Positions 35,052-44,330 of a DNA stretch of 64,000 nucleotides are shown piece after piece. Numbering within the stretch: position 1 is the stretch's first letter; every line of letters starts with the position of its first letter. The stretch spans positions 124,001 through 188,000 of the forward strand of contig CAKUJD010000004.1 of assembly GCA_934661195.1 (NCBI GenBank), given 5' to 3'. The DNA comes from an uncultured Muribaculaceae bacterium (lineage in GTDB: Bacteria; Bacteroidota; Bacteroidia; Bacteroidales; Muribaculaceae). The notes under the pieces were generated by a model. It searched no databases, was not told the DNA's origin, and worked only from the letters and a program-made list of their open reading frames with translations. Both the position numbers and the translations under genes were made by a program.

Positions 35052-36536
35052 ATGAAATTCAGCAAATATATATCACTTGCACTTGTGGCGCTGCTGGCCA
35101 CATCGTGCACCGAGGGATTGATGGACGACATCAACAAAGACAACGGCCACCCCGGGGCCGAGACAGTCGACTCCAAGTTTGCGCTGTCGGGAATCATCAC
35201 AGGCACAGCCTTCAGCACAGTGTCGGGCGCATATGCCTTCTACGCTTCGAGCTACACCGAGCAGGAGTTCGGCACCGGACTGCTGCAAATGGCCCGCGCC
35301 GAGGTGCGCAATGCCAGCGAAACGGCTTCGAGCACCACGTTTGGCAACGAGTGGGACGCCACCTACACCAATTTGCGCGCCATAAAAGAAGTTGAGGACA
35401 AGTGCGCCGAAGGCGGTGTGAATGCCGGCCAGCACGATGTGCTGGGAGTGGCGCAGACGCTGAAGGCCCTCAACCTGGGCGTGCTCACCGACATGCACGG
35501 CGATGTGCCCTACTCGCAGGCTTTGGGCGGCCAGAGCAACCTCACCCCTACCCTCGACTCGCAGGAAGACATCTACAAGGCCATATTCAGCCTACTCGAC
35601 CAGGCTGTGGCCAATTTCACCGAGGCCAAGAGCGGCCGTGAGAGCCACATAGGCTCGCAAGACCTGCTGTATGCCAACGACAACACAAAGTGGCTTGCGT
35701 TTGCCTACGCCCTTAAGGCGCGCTACAAGCTGCACACGCAGCTGCGCAACTCCAATGCCGTGGCTGAGGCTCTTGAGGCCGCCGAGGCCGCCAAGGCGGC
35801 CGGATTCGACGGCGCCGAGCTGAGCGTGTTTGACGACAGCAACAACAACCCCTGGACGGCATTCTTCTGGAGCCGCGAATACACCGCCTCGTCGAAGACC
35901 GTGGCCGACCTCATGGCCGAGCGCAACGATCCGCGCCGTGCCGTGTATGTGTGCGACTTCTTCAACTCAACCGAGGTGGGCACCCCTGGTGACCAGACCC
36001 GCGCCAACGAGGTTGAGACCCTTGCCGCCCCGTCGTGGCTCAACAATGGCGGAGCCTCGATACACTTGCTCAGCAAGTCGGAGTTCTACTTCATTCTGGC
36101 CGAGTGCAAGGCCCGCCTTGGCCAAGACGCTAAAGCCGACTTCGTGACCGGCGTCGAGGCCTCGTTTGCCGACTATGCCAACGCCGATGCCGGCCAAACC
36201 GCAGGCTTCAGCGCAGCGCAGGGTTCGGCCTATGCGCAGGCGCTGCCGGTGACCCTCACCGAGATACTCACCCAGAAATATCTGGCCCAGGCGCGCGACG
36301 AGCAGGTGGAGACCTACAACGACCTGCGACGCATCAAAGCCATTGGCGAGGAGCACGTGAAGCTCAAAAACCCGCGCAACCAGTCGTCCACCGGCAACGC
36401 ATGGCCGCTGCGCCTGCCCTATGGCGAGAGCGACGTGCGCTCTAATCCCAACGTGCGCAAGGCGTTCGGCACAGGCAATGAGGCTGGCCGGTATGTGTTC
36501 ACCGAAAACGTGTGGTGGGCAGGCGGCAGCCGATAG
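35052..36536 (+). CDS. susD: SusD/RagB-family nutrient-binding lipoprotein (SusD_2 type)
   Basis: 494 residues with a lipoprotein signal (LVALLATSCTEG, lipid-bearing Cys19). The start (DDINKDNGHPGAE), the LGVLTDMHGDVPYSQAL region and the C-terminal LTEILTQKYLAQARDEQVETYNDLRRI fit the SusD/RagB-like group 2 family (PF12771), helical TPR-based binding proteins that cap SusC barrels. It is directly downstream of susC and ends at a strong terminator, so the operon has only two genes. Confidence 0.93.
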   Translation: MKFSKYISLALVALLATSCTEGLMDDINKDNGHPGAETVDSKFALSGIITGTAFSTVSGAYAFYASSYTEQEFGTGLLQMARAEVRNASETASSTTFGNEWDATYTNLRAIKEVEDKCAEGGVNAGQHDVLGVAQTLKALNLGVLTDMHGDVPYSQALGGQSNLTPTLDSQEDIYKAIFSLLDQAVANFTEAKSGRESHIGSQDLLYANDNTKWLAFAYALKARYKLHTQLRNSNAVAEALEAAEAAKAAGFDGAELSVFDDSNNNPWTAFFWSREYTASSKTVADLMAERNDPRRAVYVCDFFNSTEVGTPGDQTRANEVETLAAPSWLNNGGASIHLLSKSEFYFILAECKARLGQDAKADFVTGVEASFADYANADAGQTAGFSAAQGSAYAQALPVTLTEILTQKYLAQARDEQVETYNDLRRIKAIGEEHVKLKNPRNQSSTGNAWPLRLPYGESDVRSNPNVRKAFGTGNEAGRYVFTENVWWAGGSR

Positions 36537-36574
36537 TCGAGGCTTAAACTGATTAGATTAGATATGTTTTAACC

Positions 36575-36627
36575 CAGGGCGGGGCGTCAAGCCGCATCAG
36601 CGGCCACGGCGCCCTGTCCGCTTTTTT
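36575..36627 (+). terminator. susC/susD terminator
   Basis: Outer arms CAGGGCG/CGCCCTG (36575-36581 and 36610-36616) with an inner GCCGC/GCGGC hairpin, followed by TCCGCTTTTTTG. It lies 38 bases past the susD stop. Confidence 0.75.
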
Positions 36628-36675
36628 GTAGACACTTGCAGCACACGCCCATTTCGTGCTGTGGCTAATTATTTG

Positions 36676-36683
36676 TATCTTTG
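36676..36683 (+). promoter_or_regulatory. -7 element upstream of the acetyltransferase-like gene
   Basis: TATCTTTG matches TAnnTTTG and lies 25 bases before the ATG. A weak TTTC stands in the -33 place (36652-36655, spacing 20). Confidence 0.45.
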
Positions 36684-36708
36684 CAGTCTAAAAATCTGAA
36701 AATTAGAA

Positions 36709-37842
36709 ATGGCAGTAGAAATACGAGAAATAAAACCCACCAAGCGGCAACTGTTGCCGTTTGTGCATTTTCCCATCGACACTCTCTATAAGGACAACCA
36801 GTATTATGTGCCGGCCTTGGTGCTCGACGAAGTGAATACCCTCAGGCCCGACCGCAATCCCGCGTTTGACTTCTGCGAAAGCGTGTACTACATGGCTTAT
36901 CGCGACGGCAAGCCCGTGGGCCGCATAGCCGGCATCATCAATAGCGTGGTCAACGAGCGCATGGGCCAGAAGGCCGCCCGCTTTGGCTTTGTCGACTTTA
37001 TCGACGACGCCGAGGTGGTCGACGCCCTGTTTAAGGCTGTCACCGACTGGGCCCGCTCGAAGCAGATGACCACGCTCGAAGGTCCGCTTGGCTTCACCGA
37101 TATGGACCAGGAGGGCATGCTGGTGGAGGGCTTCGACCAGTTGAGCACGCAGGCCACCATCTACAACCATCCATACTACCCCGAGCACATGCAGCGCATG
37201 GGCTTTGAGAAAGATGCCGACTGGGTGGAGTTTAAAATCACCGTGCCCGACGCCATTCCCGACAAAATGGCGCGCGTGGCGCAGATAGTGCGCACCCGCT
37301 TTGGGCTGAAGACGGTGCACTGCACCAACCGCAAAACCCTGGTGAAGCAGTATGGCGACGACATATTCCACCTGATCAACGAGTGCTACGACGAGCTGTT
37401 TGGCTACTCGCCGCTCACCGAGGGCCAGATTAAGCACTACATCGACCTGTATCTGCCCTTCCTGCCGCTCGACCACCTGTGCCTCATTGTGGACAAGGAA
37501 GAGAAACTGGTGGGCGTGGGCGTGTCGATTCCGTCGCTGTCGCGCGCGCTGATAAAGTCACGCGGACGCTATCTGCCCTTTGGCTGGAAGCACCTGCTGA
37601 GCGCCATCTCGGGCAAAACCGACACTGTGGACCTGATGCTGGTGGCCGTGAAGCCTGAGTATCAGAACAAGGGCGCAAACGCGCTGCTCTTCACCGACCT
37701 GATTCCCGCCTTCATCAAGCGCGGCTACAAGTGGGCCGAGAGCAACCCCGAACTGGAGTCGAACCAAAAGGTGCAGCAGCAGTGGCAGTATTTCGACCTG
37801 GTGCAAAACAAACGCCGGCGCGCCTTCAAAAAGAGCATTTAG
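36709..37842 (+). CDS. GNAT-like acetyltransferase family protein
   Basis: 377 residues, cytoplasmic, no signal peptide. The C-terminal third holds the most recognisable segment, VDLMLVAVKPEYQNKGANALLF, which fits acetyl-CoA-binding motif A of the GNAT fold. The N-terminal half (TLEGPLGFTDMDQEGMLVEGFD) is conserved in a group of Bacteroidetes proteins I know only as hypothetical or GNAT-like. The substrate is unknown. It begins the transcription unit that probably continues into pgi (75-base gap, no terminator seen between them). Confidence 0.7.
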   Translation: MAVEIREIKPTKRQLLPFVHFPIDTLYKDNQYYVPALVLDEVNTLRPDRNPAFDFCESVYYMAYRDGKPVGRIAGIINSVVNERMGQKAARFGFVDFIDDAEVVDALFKAVTDWARSKQMTTLEGPLGFTDMDQEGMLVEGFDQLSTQATIYNHPYYPEHMQRMGFEKDADWVEFKITVPDAIPDKMARVAQIVRTRFGLKTVHCTNRKTLVKQYGDDIFHLINECYDELFGYSPLTEGQIKHYIDLYLPFLPLDHLCLIVDKEEKLVGVGVSIPSLSRALIKSRGRYLPFGWKHLLSAISGKTDTVDLMLVAVKPEYQNKGANALLFTDLIPAFIKRGYKWAESNPELESNQKVQQQWQYFDLVQNKRRRAFKKSI

Positions 37843-37917
37843 CACCATGCCCTAAAATCGACGCGCCAATTGCAACCTAAACTGATAAAAAAGACTAAAC
37901 TAAAAAACAAAAATACT

Positions 37918-39246
37918 ATGGCAACAGCTATAAATGTCGATGTCAAGGCCACCAAAGCCGCCATCGGCGAAAACGACATAGATGCACTGGCCGCCCAGGC
38001 TGCCAGCGCAGTGGAAAAACTTGAAAAAGGCACTGGCGAGGGCAGCGGCTTTTTGGGCTGGCTGCACTTGCCCAGCTCGATAACGCCCGTCCAGCTCGAT
38101 GAGATTGAGGCCGTGGCGGCCCATATGCGCCATCATTGCGACTATGTGGTGGCAATAGGCATAGGCGGCAGTTATTTGGGCGCAAAGGCCGTGATTGAGG
38201 CCCTGAGCAGCAGTTTCTCGGCCTACAGCCGCGACGGAGGCACACGTGTGCTGTTTGCCGGCAACAATATAGGCGAGGACTATATGCACGACCTCATGGA
38301 ACTGCTTCGAGGCCGCCGCTTTGGCATTGTGGTGATTTCCAAGTCGGGCACCACCACCGAGCCAGCTATTGCCTTCCGTCTGCTCAAAGACTTGCTTGAG
38401 AGCCAGGTGGGCAAGGCTGAGGCTGCAAAACTGATTGTGGCCATCACCGACTCGAGCCGCGGAGCTCTGCGCCACCTGGCCGACAAGGAGGGCTACAAGA
38501 CGTTTGTGATTCCCGACAACGTGGGTGGCCGCTACAGTGTGCTCACCCCCGTAGGACTGCTGCCTGTGGCCATTGCCGGACACGACATCAAGGCACTGGT
38601 GGCTGGCGCTGTTGAGATGGAGCAGGCTCCTGATGATGCTGCAAGACTGTATGCGCAGACGCGCAACGCGCTGTATCGCGCTGGCAAGAAGATTGAGATA
38701 TTGGTGAATTTCTGCCCCCGTCTGCATTACTTGGCCGAGTGGTGGAAGCAGCTGTATGGCGAGAGCGAGGGCAAGGGCCACAAGGCACTGTTTCCAGCCG
38801 CTGTCGACGACACCACCGACCTCCACTCTATGGGCCAGTGGATTCAAGACGGTGAGCGCACCATATTTGAGACGGTGATCAGTGTGGGCGCTCAGCAGCA
38901 CACGGTGGTGATTCCTCACGATGATGCCGACCTCGACGGCCTTAACTATCTGGCTGGTAAGCGCATCGATGAGGTCAACAAGATGGCCGAGTTGGGCACG
39001 CGCATTGCCCACGTCGACGGAGGAGTGCCAAACGTGGTGATTTCGATGCCAGAGGTCACCGAGCGCTACCTGGGACAGCTCATCTACTTCTTTGAGAAGG
39101 CTTGCGGCATAAGCGGCTATCTGCTTGGCGTGAATCCGTTTGACCAGCCTGGCGTGGAGGGCTACAAGCGCAATATGTTTGCCCTGCTCAACAAGCCTGG
39201 CTACGAGGCCCAGTCGGCCGCAATGAAGGCAAAGCTGCATAAGTAG
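37918..39246 (+). CDS. pgi: Glucose-6-phosphate isomerase
   Basis: Interconverts glucose-6-phosphate and fructose-6-phosphate. 442 residues, the normal length for the short bacterial form. SIS-domain motifs are visible: [27 protein letters not shown] (sugar-phosphate loop), a conserved Glu in the [17 protein letters not shown] region, and [12 protein letters not shown] near the C terminus. ATG 37918 ([13 protein letters not shown]) was chosen; 16 upstream in-frame codons form an A-rich leader. A strong terminator follows at 39288. Confidence 0.96.
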   Translation: MATAINVDVKATKAAIGENDIDALAAQAASAVEKLEKGTGEGSGFLGWLHLPSSITPVQLDEIEAVAAHMRHHCDYVVAIGIGGSYLGAKAVIEALSSSFSAYSRDGGTRVLFAGNNIGEDYMHDLMELLRGRRFGIVVISKSGTTTEPAIAFRLLKDLLESQVGKAEAAKLIVAITDSSRGALRHLADKEGYKTFVIPDNVGGRYSVLTPVGLLPVAIAGHDIKALVAGAVEMEQAPDDAARLYAQTRNALYRAGKKIEILVNFCPRLHYLAEWWKQLYGESEGKGHKALFPAAVDDTTDLHSMGQWIQDGERTIFETVISVGAQQHTVVIPHDDADLDGLNYLAGKRIDEVNKMAELGTRIAHVDGGVPNVVISMPEVTERYLGQLIYFFEKACGISGYLLGVNPFDQPGVEGYKRNMFALLNKPGYEAQSAAMKAKLHK

Positions 39247-39287
39247 CGAAATCGAATGGCTTATAGTCAATACGCAATAATACAACA

Positions 39288-39327
39288 AACCCCGAGAGCC
39301 GGTGTGGCGCTCGGGGTTTTGATTTTT
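39288..39327 (+). terminator. pgi terminator
   Basis: AACCCCGAG (39288-39296) pairs with CTCGGGGTT (39310-39318), followed by TTGATTTTT. On the other strand the sequence after the hairpin is T-rich but interrupted, so it may also serve the convergent gene ending at 39345. Confidence 0.85.
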
Positions 39328-39344
39328 GGTGTCGCGTGCGCGGG

Positions 39345-42113
39345 TTAGCGCTGGAGGCGCTTGGTGGTGGTCACGGTGCCGTCGGTGCGGGTGGTGACCA
39401 CGATGCTGAAGCCGCCGGGGGGCGTCAGGCTCTGGCGCCCGGTGGCGTCGATGTAGCGCACCGAGGCCACGCCGGCCTCGGGCTGCGTCACGGCGTCGAT
39501 GCCTGTGGGGGTGGCGGCGTCGTAGGTGACGCTGAAGCGGTCTTCTGCCACGTAGTATTTCGACTGGTCGGCCTCGCTCTGGCAGTAGAGGCGCACGATG
39601 TAGCTCACCGTCTTGGTGTCGGTGGACTTGAGCGGGCTGCCGAGGAACAGGTCGCGCACGGTGAGCCCGTCATCCTGGACGCTGTACTCATAGTTGCCCT
39701 GCACGTTGGGGTTGGCGTTGCCGTCATACAGGTTGGGCGTGAGAAGGGTCTCTGTGCCGTCGTCGTCGACTCGCCACACGCGGTAGAGGTACTGCCCCAT
39801 GATGCTCTTGTCGAACACGCCCTTGGCCTCAAAGTCGCAGCCGAAGCCCATTTTCCAGCTTGTGGCGTCGTAGGCGAAGGGGCGAGTCTTCTCGGTGGTG
39901 GGGTTTACCACCTTCACGCTCAGCACCGAGGCCTGCTTCTGGTCGGCGCCGTAGGTGTTGGTGCCCACCGAGCCGTCGGCGAGCGTGCACTCCGAGCTTA
40001 TCACGGGGTAGAAGGTGGCAGTGCCCGAGGTGGCGTCGCGCAGGTCGTCGGTGGCGGTGAGCCAGCCTGCCGCGAGGCCCTCGGCCACGGCCTGGTCGGG
40101 ACGGCTGCCGCCTGCGCTGCGTGTGAGCACGGAGTAGGTGCCGTTCACGGCGCGCTGCATCTCGGCAAAGGCCGTGCCGCCGCGGTACAGGGTGTAGCCG
40201 CGCACGGCCGACGAGTTGGCTGCGTCAACGGTCATGCGCACGCCGCCGGGCTCGGCCAGCGAGTGGCGGGTGTCGGCGTCGACCTCGGCTTTGGAGAACG
40301 GCTTCATGCCCACGGTGAACTCGGTCTTGGGCACGTTGAGGCGCACCACATTGCTGTGCACCACCTTCACGCCGGCGTCGCCGGCAGCCTTCTCGGGCAT
40401 GAACTCGAGCACGTAGTCGTAGTGGCTTTTGTGGTTGTTGCCGGCAGTGGAGGCGGTGAAGTGGTCGGTGGCGCGGAGGCCGTTGAAGCTGATGGCGCCG
40501 TCGCGCGAGGGCGCGGTGAGGCAGCCCACGCTGTCGGCCACAGCCGCCGACTGGTTCAGCATCCTTAGCGTGTAGTTGAAGCGGTACTGGCTGTCGGCAT
40601 TGGTGATGCTGTCGACTCTGAGTGTGGCAATCTGTGTGGAGTCGCCATTCTGCGCGTCGTTGTCGAAGCGGTAGAGCTTGAACTCGGTGCCCACTGTCAT
40701 GAAGTCGCCCGAGATGTAGGTGTGCTCGTTGTTGTCTACCGTGATGCGGTTGGCGTAGTCATTGAGCTGCCGCTGCGGGTCGTAGGTGCAGCGGCTGGTG
40801 CCCTCGATGTCGAGTGCGAGTCGCTCGTAGGGGTCATAGCCTGGGATGAGCACGCTTGCCTGGTTGCTCTCCACGGGGTTGAAGCCGCTGATGCCGCTGG
40901 GGCGTGCGGTGATGATGTAGGTGAGCGTGTGTCCGGTGCTGTATTGCTCCTCAGGGTAGGTGTAGGTGTAGCCGTTGAGTGCTGTGGGGTTGAGCGGCTC
41001 TCTTTCGATCACGCCGTCCACCACGCGGTAGATGTAGAAGTCCTGCTTCACGCGGCTGTCCGAGAGGGTGTCGATGTTCGACGTCCAGTCGAGCGTCACA
41101 TTGTAGGTGCGGTCGGCCACCTCGCCCTTGCGCTCGGCGCGGGCCGTGAGGCTCACGCTGTAGACCTGGAAGTAGGGAATGTATTGTGGGTTATACCAGC
41201 ACCAATCCGAACGCCCGCTCCATGGCGTAAAGCGGTAGTCGGGAATGAACACCACAAGATTCGACATGGTTTCGGCTCCGGCTGTGCCGCTGTCGCTGGC
41301 CATGGTGGGATAGTGGCCCAGGTGCGGCACCGAGCCGCAGTCGTGCTTCACCGTGTAGGAGTTGCCTGCCTTCAGGTTCTGATAGAAATCGGGCGCGCCT
41401 GTGCTCTCGCCAGTGCCTGGAGTGGGCGAAAACTGCTCAAACATTCGTTCAAATGGCAGGCTCCAAACGCTTCTGCTCGCGCCCTTGCCCATAAGGAAGA
41501 AGCGGTTGTAGGTGCCGCTCACGTTGAAGAGCACGCCAGGGTTGTAGGTGGTGTTGGTGGCATCGTAGTCCTGGCCGGTGCGCTCGATGCGGAAAGCATT
41601 GTAGAGCAGGCGCACCGACTTGATGCAGCTGTAGATGTCGGCCAATGCGGCTTGGCCTGGATAGAGCTTGGCTCCGTCGGAGGCAAACACATCCTTCACC
41701 TCCACCAGCAGTGTGGTCTGCTCGTCGATTTCAGGCGTCTGGGTGTTGTTCAGTTCGGGCCAGTAGTTAACCGTTTTTCCTGTGTATGTCACAGTGTTGG
41801 CGGCCCAGTTTCCAGAAGCCTTGTCGCCGTCTACTGGCGATGACTTGTGTTTGCCTGGAATTTTAGGGTCGCTGTAGACCTTTGCTACCATTGCGTAGAT
41901 TTGGCGCGGATCGGTGGCCACGTCGGTGAGGCGCGACGTGTGTGTCTGGCCGGTGTTGTCGGTCCAGTTGTAGGTGAACTTGGCGAAGTAGGCCGAGTCA
42001 CACTGCATCTTCACGGGGTCGAGCACCGGAGCTGGCTCGGCAGATGCCGTTTGGGCACTGGTGGGGAGCACAATCCCAGCCAATGCCGCAAGATTGAGTA
42101 GTAATCTTTTCAT
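39345..42113 (-). CDS. Large secreted protein of unknown function with T9SS-like tail
   Basis: 922 residues with a signal peptide (MKRLLLNLAALAGIVLPTSAQ). No enzyme domain is recognised. Several FN3-like or beta-sandwich segments are suggested by repeated Tyr-Xaa-Tyr-Tyr/Ile-Ile strands (for example YTYTYPEEQYSTGHTLTYIITA, about 370-390). The C terminus (VASVRYIDATGRQ...PGGFSIVVTTRTDGTV) resembles the tail of the 5407-7209 product: same Arg/Lys-Tyr strand, Gly, then a VVTT strand and a TDGT turn. It stands alone, with a consensus promoter at 42225-42257. Function unknown. Confidence 0.72.
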   Translation of the reverse strand: MKRLLLNLAALAGIVLPTSAQTASAEPAPVLDPVKMQCDSAYFAKFTYNWTDNTGQTHTSRLTDVATDPRQIYAMVAKVYSDPKIPGKHKSSPVDGDKASGNWAANTVTYTGKTVNYWPELNNTQTPEIDEQTTLLVEVKDVFASDGAKLYPGQAALADIYSCIKSVRLLYNAFRIERTGQDYDATNTTYNPGVLFNVSGTYNRFFLMGKGASRSVWSLPFERMFEQFSPTPGTGESTGAPDFYQNLKAGNSYTVKHDCGSVPHLGHYPTMASDSGTAGAETMSNLVVFIPDYRFTPWSGRSDWCWYNPQYIPYFQVYSVSLTARAERKGEVADRTYNVTLDWTSNIDTLSDSRVKQDFYIYRVVDGVIEREPLNPTALNGYTYTYPEEQYSTGHTLTYIITARPSGISGFNPVESNQASVLIPGYDPYERLALDIEGTSRCTYDPQRQLNDYANRITVDNNEHTYISGDFMTVGTEFKLYRFDNDAQNGDSTQIATLRVDSITNADSQYRFNYTLRMLNQSAAVADSVGCLTAPSRDGAISFNGLRATDHFTASTAGNNHKSHYDYVLEFMPEKAAGDAGVKVVHSNVVRLNVPKTEFTVGMKPFSKAEVDADTRHSLAEPGGVRMTVDAANSSAVRGYTLYRGGTAFAEMQRAVNGTYSVLTRSAGGSRPDQAVAEGLAAGWLTATDDLRDATSGTATFYPVISSECTLADGSVGTNTYGADQKQASVLSVKVVNPTTEKTRPFAYDATSWKMGFGCDFEAKGVFDKSIMGQYLYRVWRVDDDGTETLLTPNLYDGNANPNVQGNYEYSVQDDGLTVRDLFLGSPLKSTDTKTVSYIVRLYCQSEADQSKYYVAEDRFSVTYDAATPTGIDAVTQPEAGVASVRYIDATGRQSLTPPGGFSIVVTTRTDGTVTTTKRLQR

Positions 42114-42224
42114 TTAATCACAACAATTTTGTTAAATGTTATTTGATATGTTTTTTCTTACTATTTTCGTTTGCGTGTGTGCATATCAGTGGCATATTTG
42201 CTTGCCAAAAAATTGGTAAGGGCA

Positions 42225-42257
42225 CAAAATTACAATAAATTTCAACAACAGGGCAAA
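42225..42257 (-). promoter_or_regulatory. Bacteroidetes-type promoter of the 922-residue protein gene
   Basis: Minus strand: TTTG (42257-42254), 21 bases, TAATTTTG (42232-42225); leader about 105 bases. Confidence 0.7.
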
Positions 42258-42327
42258 AATATTACTGACTATTTTTCAATCGGTTAGCAAATTTATCCAA
42301 ATTTATGTGAATGGTGACGGCAGTTGC

Positions 42328-42367
42328 AAAAAAATCAGCCGGGCATCAACTTTTGCTGACGCCCGGC
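42328..42367 (-). terminator. Terminator of the Na/Pi cotransporter gene
   Basis: Minus-strand hairpin GCCGGGC...GCCCGGC (plus arms 42338-42344 and 42361-42367), extended by GTCAG/TTGAT pairs, then TGATTTTTTT. It starts 22 bases after the stop. Confidence 0.85.
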
Positions 42368-42389
42368 CAAGTGGTGAAGGTTTTCACCG

Positions 42390-44189
42390 TTATGCCTCTT
42401 CTTCGTGCTTCACTCCGCTCTCGGCCACGTGGCGGCGGCGAATTTGTGCCTCCACGCCGTCAATCACATTGATGATGAAGTCGCCGAGTTTCTCGGCTTC
42501 GCATATTATGTCCATATAGAAGATGCCCGCCTGGTAGGGATACTTCTTTTGGCGTATGTTCTCGATGTTTTCGGTGCGCAGCAGGTTGCGGAAGTTGTTG
42601 ATTTCGCGCTCTTTGTTGTAGTTGCGCATCAGGTCTTCGCTGGTGGCGTTGTCCATGTCGCACAGCACGGCTATCATGTTGCTCATGGCCTCGCTCACAT
42701 ACTTAAGCATGGTGTCGATGTTGCTGTAGTTCTCATCGCTGAAGTGGGCGTGCGCTTCCTCTTTGCGCACCAGTGTGCGGGCAATGTTGTTGCAGCTGTC
42801 GGCAATGCTTTCAATCTCGCTTACGCAACTGAGCATGGTGGATATGCGCAGCTTGGCGTCGTAGCTCAGCCGGCCGTCGACCACCTTGTTGAGGTAGTTG
42901 GCAATCTCAATTTCCATGCGGTCGCTTATGTCCTCATACTTGCCAATGCGGGTGTACAGCTTGTTGAACTCCACAGTGCCCGTCTTGGTGTGCACAAGTG
43001 TCTTGACCATGCCCAGCATGCGCTCAACGCGCTCGGCATACACCACAATCTCGCGCTGCGCCTGGGTGATGTTGAGCTCTGAGGCGCTGAGCAGGCCTGC
43101 CGATATGTATTTCAGTTGGAACTCCTCGTCTTCTTTGCTGTGAGTCTTTATGAAGAAGTTCACGATTTTCACGTAGGTGTTGGTGAACCATATCATTATC
43201 GAAAGGTTCACAAGGTTGAACACCGTGTGGAACATCGACATGCCAAACGACATTGAGAACTGCAGCCTGGCAATGGTGGCGGCGTCGTTGTGGTGGCTGT
43301 TGATGTAGGTGAACAGCTCGGTGGGGTCGCCCTGGTGGAAGATGTCTTTCGTGATCCACACGATGAGGGTGATGAAGGGGAAGTAGAGCACAAGCGTCCA
43401 CAGCGTGCCAAGGCAGTTAAATAGCAGGTGGCCCGCAGCGGCCTTCTTGGCAGCCACATTGGCTCCGAGCGAGGCCAGAATGGGCGTGATGGTGGTGCCT
43501 ATGTTGCTGCCCAGCACCATGGCGCAGGCCATGTTGAACGGTATCCAGCCCTTTGTGGCCATTATGAGCACAATGGCAAATGTGGCCGCCGACGACTGGA
43601 TTACCATGGTGACCACGATGCCGGCAAGCAGGAACACCAGCACCGACACGAAGCCCATGGAGGTGTAGCTTTGCAGAAACTCGAATATCTCGGGCGACTT
43701 GCTGAGGTCGGGCACGTTGGCGCTGATGGCCTCAAGGCCCATGAAAAGGAATGTGAAGCCTATCAGGAACTCGCCTATCGACTTGTATTGGTTGTTTTTC
43801 AAGAACAGCATGGGCACTGCAAACGCCAAAATTGGCAGCAGCATCACCGACATATTGACCTTGAAGCCGAAAATCGACACAATCCATGCCGTGAAGGTGG
43901 TGCCCACGTTGGCACCCATGATCACGGCCATCGACTGTGACAGCGACATTAGTCCGGCGTTAACGAAGCTGACCACCATCACCGTCGATGCCGATGAGCT
44001 TTGGATGAGTGCAGTGATGAGGATGCCTGTGGCGACTCCTGTGAAACGGTTTTTGGTCATTGCCGACAGAATGCCGCGCAGACGGCTGCCGGCGGCTTTT
44101 TGCAAGCCTTCGCTCATGACCTTCATTCCGTAGAGAAAAAGGCCCACAGCGCCCAGCAGGGCTAAGAAATCAACGATTGAGTAATCCAT
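42390..44189 (-). CDS. Na+/phosphate cotransporter family protein with PhoU-like domain
   Basis: 599 residues. Two inverted Na/Pi repeats carry the paired QSSS-type motifs (ALIQSSSASTVMVVSF near residue 60, and VIQSSAATFAIVLIM near 200), each followed by a Gly-Ala/Ser-Asn-Xaa-Gly-Thr-Thr motif (GANVGTTFTAW, GSNIGTTITP). The C-terminal 230 residues form a helical PhoU-like domain. The family (NptA/YjbB) moves phosphate with sodium; direction and regulation are not readable. It is monocistronic. A -7-like TAATTTTG lies at 44253-44246 without a clear -33. Confidence 0.92.
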   Translation of the reverse strand: MDYSIVDFLALLGAVGLFLYGMKVMSEGLQKAAGSRLRGILSAMTKNRFTGVATGILITALIQSSSASTVMVVSFVNAGLMSLSQSMAVIMGANVGTTFTAWIVSIFGFKVNMSVMLLPILAFAVPMLFLKNNQYKSIGEFLIGFTFLFMGLEAISANVPDLSKSPEIFEFLQSYTSMGFVSVLVFLLAGIVVTMVIQSSAATFAIVLIMATKGWIPFNMACAMVLGSNIGTTITPILASLGANVAAKKAAAGHLLFNCLGTLWTLVLYFPFITLIVWITKDIFHQGDPTELFTYINSHHNDAATIARLQFSMSFGMSMFHTVFNLVNLSIMIWFTNTYVKIVNFFIKTHSKEDEEFQLKYISAGLLSASELNITQAQREIVVYAERVERMLGMVKTLVHTKTGTVEFNKLYTRIGKYEDISDRMEIEIANYLNKVVDGRLSYDAKLRISTMLSCVSEIESIADSCNNIARTLVRKEEAHAHFSDENYSNIDTMLKYVSEAMSNMIAVLCDMDNATSEDLMRNYNKEREINNFRNLLRTENIENIRQKKYPYQAGIFYMDIICEAEKLGDFIINVIDGVEAQIRRRHVAESGVKHEEEA

Positions 44190-44330
44190 CTACTCGCAGG
44201 GGGGAATTTTTAGTTATGTAAAATAGTGTTATGACTAACAGTCTACAAAATTACAAAAAAATTGATTTCTTGAAAGTCTATCGCCCTTAATTTCACCTTG
44301 CGCCTGCGCAGCAAGGTGCATTTTTGTGCC

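Noticed and set aside
7514..36536. A single polysaccharide-utilisation locus joining GH31 and susC/susD
   Set aside because: They are separated by over 20 kb with several unrelated units, terminators and strand changes.
44294..44318. Hairpin CACCTTGC/GCAAGGTG downstream of the acyl-CoA synthetase gene
   Set aside because: The T-run follows on the plus strand, where no gene ends; on the minus strand no U-tract follows, so I do not call it a terminator.
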